A stretch of 64,000 bases of DNA from Strix aluco (taxonomy: Eukaryota > Chordata > Aves > Strigiformes > Strigidae). This document shows positions 51,201 to 63,200 of the stretch, piece after piece (the stretch's first letter is position 1; every line of letters begins with the position of its first letter). The notes under the pieces were generated by a model that was not told where the DNA came from, did not search any database, and saw nothing but the letters and a program-made list of their open reading frames with translations. Position numbers and translations under genes: made by a program. The DNA is taken from NCBI RefSeq assembly GCF_031877795.1, contig NC_133958.1:6014001-6078000 (forward strand), written 5' to 3'.

Positions 51201-54200
51201 CTGCTAAGTTTCTAGTGAGGCATAAAAGAATGTGAGCAAGGCTCCATGTGCACACAACTCTGCAGTGTCTCCTTCCCTTTTGCCCTGGTGTAGAGTCACT
51301 TCAGCCAAGCCAAGCCAGTAGAAACTGAATTAGATTAAAAGGGAAACCAGGTTAAAGAACCAAGTTTTAGCTCCCTGTTAATTGTAACTTATCTAGTGCC
51401 TGGATAATTGCTCGTAAATACCTGCTGAGTTGCCAATCCTATGTTAAGGCTTGTCAGTCTTTAATAAATCTTAAAGACTTAAGATCCTACTCTTTGATGG
51501 TACCTACCACTTCCCAGTCCAAAGGCAGGGCAAAACAAGGCAGTAGTGCTGAGCACTCTAGCTCAGCTAATCTGGCAGAATGCATCACAATCTTTATAAA
51601 TGTGTGAGAAGGACTGTGCAAGAGCTCCTGAAAAGGTCATTGGTATTTTTGGAGCGATAAATCATGGAGGGAAAGATTTGCATTTTGGCTGTATAAAATC
51701 CAGGGCTGGATTAGAGAGAGCATACTTCGCAGTAATATTTCTCTCCTGACTTGTTTTATTAGCTTCCTTTAAACATGTTACATTATTGCTTATAGAATTT
51801 CATTTACTTGGATTGGCAGCTTGATAAATATGTCTATTGGCGATGATTTGGATTGCTCTGGGCATTAATATTATTAAAACCTGTCACAAGGAAATGTCTG
51901 AAAGATGACTTACTGTAAAGATTACAGCATGAAATAAATCATACAATGGTATTTGTTACCGTTTATGGCCTCTTGGAGCCGAGTCAATCCCTTTTTATGT
52001 TGCATTATTTTTCAAGTTTTTATAGCCTTACATTATATATCGCTGTCAGAAATGAACAGATGGGGTGTCAAACACGAGCCTTCTGAATAATTCCCACCCT
52101 CGGGTTATTTGTATGAAGGACAAGTGTAAAACTGTGTTCTCAAGAAAAAGGAGATAGATAGAGGTGGAGAAAGTGTTGCTACAGTGAGCAAGATCCCTTT
52201 TGTCAGCAGGCACATTGTGCTTTTGATCACTACCTGGTATTTACGCTACAGGGTGGGGGCTCTGTGGAAAATTTAGCAGTCTGTTGGCATAGCAAAAACC
52301 TCACAAGTTAGCCAAGTTTCACGTTCCTTCAGCTTTACTTTTATTGCTAGAATGGGAGGGTGATGTGGAAGGGGTGTTCCAGTGATAGCCAAACCTCAGA
52401 GGGTTTGTAGAAACATGGAAAAAGTGTGGATGCTTATAGATACCTCTCAAACACTTCAGGGGTGGAATTCTAAAATGAGTCCCTCCTGAACTGCACAGAT
52501 GGCATTTCTGGAGTTTGGGATGCATAAGGAAGATGAAGAACAGATATTTGGGACACTGGAAGTTTATGAACTGATGTTAGGCGAGGACCTCCTCCAGGAA
52601 GAGGTGATAATATTTTGCATTCCACTTTTTGTTGTGTTGGGAAGTCCCATTTTTCTTGCTGTGTATTTTTGAGGACTACTTGTCAGAGTCAGGGTGACAG
52701 ATTGGATGGAGTGATAATTAAGCTGATAAATACCATGCAGTTAATTAGGTTTATCCAAGTTAAAAAAATTCAGGTGGGAGACATTGTCCATTAATGCTTT
52801 CCCCGCAGCTTTCTCTCTTCAAATCTCCAGGCCCCAGAATCTTGTCCAGGTACACAAAATACAAATCAGCACTATTTTTGGAACATGACTTTTGTGGTAT
52901 AAATGGATCTTTAAGCACCCCAATAAATTCAGTTCAGATGCAGGCTGGCTGCATCTTGCTCATGGAACACTGAGGTCTTATCTTCACCAAAACTTGCACA
53001 ACCAATAAGACTGACGAATCGTTGTGATGGATCAGATATTTTAGTGGATTTCTGACACAGCAAACCTAGCTTCCACGGTGTGCAAAATCTGCCCAAACTT
53101 GTTTGCACTACAGACTGCATTGTCTCTTTGCCTGAAAACCAAGTCTGTTTACTGCCACTGAAAGAGGGGTTTCACTTTCTTCTTTGTTCTTTTTTCTTTG
53201 TTTTTTTAAACCCCATAATAAGCAACAGCATACTCCATTTGGGCTTTAAGTCACCAGAGATGTTACTGGTAACTCTAACAGGACTCTTCTTCCATCAGTG
53301 GTTTACTTCTTGATTAATTTTGGTTGAATTTTGTATATAGGCCTCCAGTTTTTTGGTTTTTTTCCTTCCCTTATGGAGAGTAAAAAATTCAGAATTCTAG
53401 AAAGAAAATGTCTCAGCCTTCGCCCACCCTTATATATAAATTTTTTTCTTAACTTCAGCTTGTATTCATGCTCACTGTATTTGGCACCTAGACTCCCTGT
53501 GATTTTAGCCAGCCGCCATTCCTTACGAATTTAGTCAGCTAATCCAAAGTTTATTCCAGCTTCTTGCTGAAGCTCTCTTCCCTTGTGTTCACGTGCCTCT
53601 TCTGTTTCTCTGAGACTTACCATTATAGATCAGAGAGCCTTATCCTTTGCAGCCTCTCCCTGTACTCCTCAATCTTTTTTTCTATATTTCATGTGAAAAT
53701 GCACCACCTCTCTCTTCCCTAGGCCCTTGTCCCACATCTATCATCACACTTGCATAAGAGTTTTAGGGATTCACATTCACCATGCAAAGTACAGTTGTAC
53801 TGCACATTGTAACTGGAGTAGCACCCACCTGTACTGACTAATCCGATTCCACGTTATACAATAGTATAATCACTTAAAGAATTTGCATGACTGATGGTGC
53901 GAGTTCGAAGTGCATAAGTTTCATAATTAGCTTTCCCTGTGAACTTGTGCAAACCAGTCTATTTATAATTTGGTCAGCTCCTGATTTTTAATGAGGGTGC
54001 TGAGAGTGACTGAAGCCTCTGGCAGCATGAATTTCATATTTTAATTACCCACAGTAATTCTGACAATTACACCAATGTCATAAATCACATCATAATGACC
54101 CATTAAAAAAAAAAACACCCATATTTAATGATTGGATGGGGATTTAAATTAAACAGATATGCAATGGCTTAACAAGAAGCCAAAAGCTCTGTGGAGTTCC

Positions 54201-57200
54201 GAAGTCTTCCAACTCTTTTCACTGAGCTATGGCTCCAGAAGGTGAAGAAACTTTGTGCAAAGTTTCTTTCGCAGGCCAAGCTCCGATTTCCTCAGCAGGG
54301 GATTGCTTTTCATGGGATAAAATCCATTTCTGTGTGCCAGGCTAGAACTGGACTTCCACATGATTTGAGTCTTGGTAACTAATTGGCCCTTCTGGTCTCT
54401 GTCTTTGAGTCTAGGACCATTCAGGCTGTCACATACTCTTGGCAATGCCACAATGGTAGTCACAGGCATCCCTGGATGTCACGCGAGTGTAATGGCCTTG
54501 GTTTTTAGCCAGTTAACTTGTTCTAGTAGGGATAGCATAGCGTAGGTACGACTCACCTGTTTTTCTGTTCTGGCAGATAGCTTTTGTCATACTGTCCATG
54601 GTTTAATGAAATGTAAATGTGTCTCTCTTGTGTGTGGTGCTTGATGCACACACACGTCACGCTTGATGCAATCTTCTCACCATTAACCATTGGTGAGGAG
54701 GGCAGTTAGTAAGGGATGGTCAACATCACATTGATTACATAGGATTTTCTCCTCTGGTTATTTCTTGGGTGGTGTCACCATGTGCCACCTCTTACACAGA
54801 CCTGAAACACCAGGGCTAGGCTAGGTCTGCAGGTAAGTCCTCCGAGGAGCAGAGTCCGTGCAAAGTTACCACCAGTTCAGCCAAAAGTAAGGCTGTGCTG
54901 TTCAGCATAGTCTGTTATGCAGCTGGGTCCTGGCTCCCTGGTTTTGGCCCTTAGTGAAAATCACTTCTATTATCTAAGATCTTGAGTAAGCCAAGTTCTG
55001 CTCTTTAGATTATTTTGCTATTAATAACGTCACAATAAGTGGGTGGAAGTAGCTAATGGCTCTAAGCCACAAATGATCCCAAATGTTCCCAGTCTCTACT
55101 CTCCTGTAAACCTTGACAGATTGGGAGTGCTTAGTAAAATATTGTAACACTCAACACGCATTTACAAGACAGCGATCTGTCCCGTGACGGCTTCCAGATG
55201 TGTGAGTGTGTGCAATTTCATAATTCAAGAACAGATTCTATTGCCCTCTGCAGATCCCCATCAGGCTGTTCATAAATGCTGCTCATAATTAAATTAACCC
55301 ACTAACTAGCCATGGAAATTTTGATAAGCAGTGACCAAAAAAATAAAAACAGGGAACTGTTGAGATGCTTTCAGAAAATGACAAGGTTGTCTTCAGAGAT
55401 TATTTATCAGTATGAGAAGATTTGTTTTTTCCCTTCCTGTTTGCCAAATTCTACTTTGTCCCTTCATACATGACAACTGTTTCAAGGTTTTAATCTAATA
55501 ATTAGGAGCTGAATTTTGCCACCCTTACTCAAGCTGTCTGCTGTTTTACTCTCTGAACAGCCTTTCTGGAATCAAAGCAAGCCTCTATTCTGTGTGTGGG
55601 TAGCAGGATCAGGCTTTAGCTTTTAAAATACAACCTGTGCCTAGCCCAAGTAGCAGTGGAAGAGCAAAAATATGCACATACACTTGTCCATGCCAAGGAG
55701 AAGAAGCTGCATTGTATCTAGCCCTCCTGTGACCTCGGAAGGGGAGAGGGAGACTTCAGCAAAGATTTCACAAGGGATGTTATGAATAATGAGCTGCTGT
55801 TTTCTGTCAGAAACAATGGCTCATAGCTCTGACACATGAGATCTGCCTGCAGAAGTAGTATCCAGCTTCCCCACGATAACTGTGCTATATTAATTTGAAA
55901 AAGTGTTGGAGTTATTACACCTGGTTTATATCTATGGCTGAACAACATGTCCTTATATAGTAAAGTGTTAGCTGAGGGAGATGATTTGGATGGAGGTTGA
56001 ATGCAGAAATGGAGATAATAAAGGCAGAAGATGTCTTTTCTTATATGTCACTCTGAGGTTTCTTCAGTGAAATGTAGGCCCTAATGCATCTAGATCAATG
56101 TTTAGACAGTTCAGTCCAGTTAGCCTTATGGATTCTGCATTTCTTCAGTGCTGCCAGCTCTTCAGACTTCACCCCACAGGTATCAGGAGTTCTTAAGGCA
56201 TCATCACCTGGAGCCCTGTTATTAGAGAGTCTTGGCTCCATTTTAAAATGTGGTGTCAGGCAGTGCCTATTAGACCAGGATTCAGCCTTTCTATTTGTGT
56301 GTTGTGTAAGTCCTGATGCTACAGGTCTCTTTCCATGCTGTTTTCTCAGTTCAACTTAGGTATTATTGTTCATGTTTACAACTCTAAATAAAGCAGGAGT
56401 CCCTAAACTTAGTGGGGGACTGTAAGTATTGCTGCAATATAGATGATAACTACAGACTATTTTTATTTTAGTGTATTCTGTACAACCACACTGACTTCAC
56501 TGGGATTACATGTGCATTGCTTGGGGCAGATTTGGTTCAGTGGATGTAATTAAGAAAAATTTAACTACTCATTTTTAAGATTGGTTTTACTTGTTGCCTG
56601 ATGTTAATTATTGGATGGCATACTCTAAATTATAATATTTTTGCAATGACACATAATACCTCTGTGTCAATTAATTAAGCTTCGTCGTTCCTTGTGAGGT
56701 AGGGAAAGCACTTTGATGCATTGTGATTGGAGCGATATAATCCATGATGATGAATAAGCCAAGTCCAGACAAGCACCATATTCTCACAGTGCGGGCCTGG
56801 GAGTGAGAAAAGGGGCTTTGTAGCAGCCTTCACAGGCACAGGCAGTTTTCATTGTGTGTGTGAAACTCCACTCCTCCCCAAAGGAAAAGGTTAACATATG
56901 TGCGGATCTGGGAGCGATTCAAAAAACAATAAGAGGATTCCCAAATGGGATGTGAACTGAACAGCCCTCATGCCAAGCGTTAGCTCATCCCCAGGGCTGT
57001 GGTAGAGAGGCAGGGGAAGGACATTGGGGCGTCTGTGCTGGTGCGCTGGGGCTCCAGCGGCTGGAGAAACCTGCCTGCGTCACACAGGTACCCACGGGTG
57101 TTTTCTCTCAGGAGACTTTTGTGCACAGATTTCTCATGTATGTAGGTCTCTGGGGACCAATGGTGCAACTCTTCCAGGCCTTGCTTGTCCTGAGGTGCTT

Positions 57201-60200
57201 TGTGAGTAGGCTTTGACCCTTTTCTCTCTCTCTGGGCAAAATTTAGGACACAGAAGTAAGTTGCAATTCCTGAGGATTTGCTGCTCTTCTGTACTTAAAG
57301 CACAGAAGGCAAACCAGTGAGCACAGGCCTCGATGCGTGCACGTGGCATTAAGACTCATTGTAGCCACGTTCTCCCACGACAAGGAGTGGAAGAGCTGTT
57401 GTCGGAAGACTGCAGGCAAGGGATTCAACAAAGCTTTAGGGCTTTGCAAAGGCATTATGAAGAAGTTAAAGATAGCTTGTCAGCGGGAAGTTGTTGGCAG
57501 CTAACAATTTGATAAAAGGACTTCCACTCCCTGCCTTCTAATGCTATAGACAACTGTTAATCACTTATGTTAGTCCTCAAATGAAGTTTGAAACATCTTG
57601 GATGTGTCTGACCATCTTTTAGTGTAGCTGAGAGCTGCATTATCTACTTGATTCATGGAAACATGAGTGACTGGTTTATATTAGGTCATGGCTGTGGAAA
57701 CAGGCAAAAAAGAAATGTTTTACCATGTTGTAGCACTCTCAGTTCAGCTCTGGTGTGCTGGACCAAACTGCCATTTTGAATGACACGTAAAGTATTGAAC
57801 TGGAGTTACTTGCAGTATAAAACCAAATTTTTCTCTGAGTTTAATGCTGTGCTATTGTTGTAACCAACTCAGTTTGTCTGTGGGTTGGGCACAGACTGAT
57901 TAAACCAGTGGCTTATGCACTGTGGCACTGTATTTTCAAATGTTCAGCCACTAGGACCACGTTTTCAGAAATGCCCACGGTCCAGAGTACCTTATGCTTT
58001 TGTAAATCAGCTCCAATTGTACAGTCTTTGGTAACATGGTCTTGTGCTTGTTTGATATTCTGTTCAGTGCAGTGTGAGTGCTAAGGACCTCAAATGAGGA
58101 CGTGATCGAGAAAGGTGACACAGACATGGCAACGCACAGCATCATGTGAACGCAACAGTTTTCTTTCTGACTCACACAGAGCCAGCGCCGATAACTGTGC
58201 ACCCACAGCACAGTCAATTTGTGACCCAGATAACCTGCTAATGGCTGTAGTGACTAGCTCAGTCAGAGACTATTTCTGTCTCTGTTGGGTGCTACAGCAT
58301 GTCAGTTCCAGTGCCCTCATCCTCAAGCTCCTCAGAGGCCAGTGCAGGATGATTTATGAGTCTCTCAGGAAAATCAGATTTCCGTAAGAATCATGTAATT
58401 TGCAGAGTATATGGCAGAAGGAACCCTTAGCTAAAGAATGGCTCGTTAAATCAGAATGTGCTTGGCTTTGGCAAGGTGGATGCTGTTATGATGAAGTGGG
58501 TTTCCTGCTGTCTTTTCCCTCCATCTCCCACTTCAGGGATCCAACAGGTGTTTCCTCCAAGGCGTATATATTTCCCATAATATTAGAATGAGGAGTTGTC
58601 ATTTCTGACAGGTTGTGTATATAGATGATGGCTTTATTATGATAGAGATACATACGTTGATTGATTGGTAAATCTGAGTCAAGTAAGGGAGCTTGTGAGA
58701 AGATAGTCTCTTCTGACTTGCCAAAATACCATTTAATCACCGGCCTATGGATTCGTTATCTGAGGAGGAGACTAAGAGATGGCTGATAGCTGTGGCTAAT
58801 GGGTGTGATTGCTTGCAGCTAGCACAGGGCTGCAGAGAGACACTGCAGAGATGTCAAGGGGTACACGCTCCCCTTCCCCTCCAGTTTTGTACTAGCTCAC
58901 TAAATTCAGGAGAGCCAGTGTGAAGCCTCTCCCTGCCCCTTGTCAGAGATGCAAAATTACCTTTCATTTTGCTGAAGGGTGGGTAATTTAAAGCTGATCA
59001 AAAAAAATGCTTCATGCAACATGCTGTTTCCCGATGAAACTTCATGCTGCAAATGCTGCTGAGAGCAAGAACTGTGCAAGTGGCAGAAGAGAGCAAGAGG
59101 GGTAGGTATTGTGGTGGCTTTGGCGATGTTTTGTGAGCTTCTGGAGATTGATGGACTTCAGCTAAAGGGCCTGGAAAAAGGTTGGGAGCCTCATGGCTTG
59201 GTACTGCCAGTCTGTAAGAGGAGTGGAGCTGGCACAGGGCATTTGGCGCCCGCAGCACACTGCTTTCTGTTTGCTCTCCCTTTCCTCTCCCCTCGGCTAC
59301 TTCCAGCTGCCAGCGCCCGCCGCTTGTGCCTCCCCTTGGGCAGCAGTAGCACAGCAGCCAGTGCATACAGGTCTGTTTCTACCTCTTCTGTGCCTTTCTG
59401 GCCTGAAGGAAAGATTTTTCTGTGCTTTCCCCCATCAGGCATAGCTTGCACCTTGCTTTGTGTTATCTGTTGCTTGTCCACATTAAAGGTTAGGTGGGGC
59501 TTGAGCTGGAGCTGCTGTAGGCAATCCCCTTCTCTCTTATCCTGCCATAGTGTGGAGAAAACAGAGGCAGGAGGCACTGCAGAGCTGGAAAGGACCAACT
59601 TCCAGATTTGGGATTCCAGTCAAATCCAGCATGTTGCAGAGGAGACCCGAGAGCAACTAGGCAAAAATCGGTCATTACAGTTTATGTCCGTGCCATTAGC
59701 AGACCCTTCGTAGCTTTTATGTCTTGTGGTGGTTTTAGGATAGGTGAACATTTATAAAACTTGGAAATATATTAATTTAGAAGAACAAGGTAACCTATTC
59801 TAATATGATCAGTCCTGGAATTTGTTGTTAGTGCCCGAGTTTAAGACCTGGGGAGCCAGCAGAAACTGCTAAGAAGTTCCAGCCTGGTCTTTGAATTCTG
59901 ATATGGAATGGGAAAGCCTCTATAGCTACGCTGCAGTTATTGAAATGACTGTGACTTTTAACTAGTTATCCTGGATATGAGTTAATTCTGTATCTATGGC
60001 ATCATGGAGATTGGCACAAGCTACAACCCCCCCAGCCCCATTTTCAAAAATGGGGCAAATTCTCGGGTTCCTTAATGCTGTGTTAAGAAGTGCCAAACCC
60101 AGCACCAGCATAAGCTGCTCTGTCCAGGGCACAGCTCGATCTGCCTTGCAGGCCTCGTAATGAATGACACCCTCCCCCAGCAAAATCCCTCCTCTTCTTC

Positions 60201-63200
60201 CTGTTTGCTTCACCCAGTGCTGCACAGACAAGATAAGGGCAAATTGGACATGCAGAAGGACCGAACACCTGTCTGGTCATACAGCTCTCCTGCGGCTGTT
60301 GCGTTCAGTATCTATTGTAATCCTCGGTGGCACGTTTCGGTTATTGTGATTTCAGTTACAGAGTGATTAAATAAACTTCGCTCTTGAGCCAACTGTTCAA
60401 GGCTGTCTCTACCTACAGTAAAGCTAGAGATGGTGCTGAGTAAATGCTTTATCCAAGAGATTCCGGGTCTTTTTCTCTCCGTGCCTGGGTCATGAGGAGA
60501 GAGGTGAACAACCCTTTGTTGTTCGACGTGACTTCCCCAACAGTCCTGTTCTGTGGCAGTCCTCTGAAACAGTCTGATGTTCAGAGCAGCATCTGATTGA
60601 ATGGCTTTTGTTTCACGTGGTCTTGTGGCTGCTTCTGAATTAACACAATGCTTGCAAACACAGCTACGTATCCAAAATTTGCCTCTAAGAATATTCTGCA
60701 ATATGGGCATAATTTAAAGTCCCTGAAGATGAGGGAAAATTCCTGCTGACTTCTTTTTGCTCTTAATCAAGACCATGTTTATGTAAATACTGCTTCAGTG
60801 AACGTCCCCACTGAAGAACATATTATTTAAAATAATCCTAGAGACCAAGTCCGAACAGCTATAAAGATCACAGTTAATACAGTAATTCAAGGAAACACTT
60901 TGCAGTGTATTTTTCTTATTTTTCTCTCACTCAGCTGACATTGACAAAGGAATTCCTCCGCCACACAACCCTTTTCCCCCATACTGTCACAGTTAATATG
61001 TGACTCATACATCCTAATTTTTCCTCACTACTATGACACATAAAAGCTATGATGTAGATAAAGAGGACATCTCAGCAGCAGCTGGAGATGTGATCTCAAC
61101 TTGGGTAGACTCTAGTCCTGTAGCTAAGAAGTTTCTCTCTCTGTTTTAGGGATTTTGAGGGCCAAGGAGAGGAGAACAGCAGAGTCACCCTAGATTCAAC
61201 AGGAATGTTCCACTGGTGTGATGCTGTTCCACTGCAGGAGGCTCTTCTGGTAGGTTTGGGGTATTTGCTTTTGGGATCCTCATGTCTCTTCCTCCTTGTT
61301 CATCTAGGAATAAGCTGGAGCTTCAATGCATTGATCTGGGTGGAGGGCACAGCTCTCTCTAGTTTACTGCTGTTTATTTAGCAATATTATCTTAACCAGT
61401 TTCTAGCTTTGATTTCATATGGTAAGAGACAGACCCTGCCCTGGGAGGGGAGAGACGGAGGGTTCACCATCACCCCTTCTTCAGGAGTGAGCTGCAGATA
61501 AAGTATCTTGACCAAGGTCACATAGAGACTCTGTTGAAGTGGTGGAAGCTGAAGGCTCATTCCACGGCCATATTCCCTTGTAATTTAGGTGGTAACCTGG
61601 GAACAGAGAAAGATCTCCAAGGTAACAAGGGATCAGTAATGCCTTCTGTGTTCATCTAAAGCAGGGCAGGCGCCCTATCTCAGGAGAGGATCTCAGCAGA
61701 TGGACAAAGGAAGGTCTGATTGACACCTATTTTATTTCAAAATTTTGTATGTTGTGTTTCCAGACCCCTGTGTCTGTGACATTATTGATCTGGATAGCTT
61801 TAAGACACTTTGGTTTATTTATTTAATGTGTCTAATCCGTAAAAGAACAAATTCCATCTAGAAATGGCAGGTTGTGCTCAGAGCTGCCAGAGAGCTGAGA
61901 GTAGGCAACCAAATCTTGCAATGAGGTGATCAAAGATTTCATCAAAAATACAGAATGTTCAAGCTGTTCTGCCAGCTGGGAGACTTGTAGCAGGCTGGAA
62001 TTCATGCTGCTTGAAATGCTGCAGCTTCCTTCCAAGCAAATAAAAGGACCCTATTGCCCAGCAACCTCCAAAATAGGATTAGTCATTACAAATGGGCAAA
62101 TATCCCAATAGGACTGGAAGCTCAGCTCTGTGAATTGAAGGGTGATGTTTTGAAAAGATCTTACAGGCGGGTTTACATGAGGAAAAAGCTTACAACTGCT
62201 AGTGTGTCCTAACTCCCCATGTGCCACTTCTGGTTTGTACTGAGTGGTTTTTGTGTAGCTGAGCCAGACTGTGCAGGGGGCTCTTTATGAGGATTAAGAA
62301 TGTCCACAAAGGAAATTAGTGCATAATAGCTATTGCACTTCATGTTCATGCAGCATCTTCCTTTGCAATCACGTTTCTGGGACAGGCAAGCCCTCAAAGG
62401 CCTGGGAGTCTTAAGTTGCATTTTTGGGAGTGAGTTGGGTGCTTGACAAAGTCCCAGACTGTGATTTGGGGTTTTAAAAGCTACATTTTTAAAGTTGTTT
62501 AGGTGCTTAAAGGTGCAAGTATACTCCCGTGGGATTTGTCATAACACTTCAGCGTTTCATTCTGTTTGGAAACCATGGGCAGCTGGATGGATATACTTTA
62601 CAGAAGTTCCTCCTTGATGTCCACAGAAAACACAGGGTGTCTAAACACATACCAAAATATGGTCTTCTGACTTTTACATAAGGCATACATTATTAAATCA
62701 TTTAAATGGGTTTTTTGGAAATCTTAGCCATCAGTCTAATACGGCATAGATGTTTGAGAATTAATGTAATTTTTTTTCCCCTTGACCTCAGTAATACGGT
62801 AATAAAAGCCAGGTATGGCCAGCTTCTTGGCCCCGGTTGGAGGGAAGGCCTGAACCCTTCTGTAGTGTCTTCAGAATGGCTCACCTGTCCCCGCTGCTCA
62901 CTCACTACACCGACTGCTCCTCTTGGTCTTGTAATTGCGCATTTCCTCTGCAGATTTCAGCAGTAATAGTTTTTCCAATTGTTCCTATAAAATAAGCTAT
63001 AAAATAGATTGTGTTTTTAATTGTTTAGCTTCATTCAGCAGACTAATCGTTGGACTTCAGGCATGTTACATTAAATACAGCTAAAGGTTTCATTATTCAA
63101 TTTAAACTAATCTAATTAGTTAGAGACAATCATTTAATTTAGTTATGATTCTAATCTCTCATCAGGAAACTTCTCCCTGACAAAGTCCCTTGTTTCTCTT

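Larger units (their letters stand above)
48198..61149 (+). other. KCNU1: KCNU1 intron 19 (12,952 bases)
   Basis: The largest gap between coding exons in the window. It includes GC-richer patches with chance open frames on both strands (48191-48941 and 59000-59713), a degraded ancient repeat near 50035-50180 and AT-rich blocks at 51640-52110 and 53870-54170. No nested gene is recognised. Further small linker exons cannot be excluded, but none is required by phase. Confidence 0.65.
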
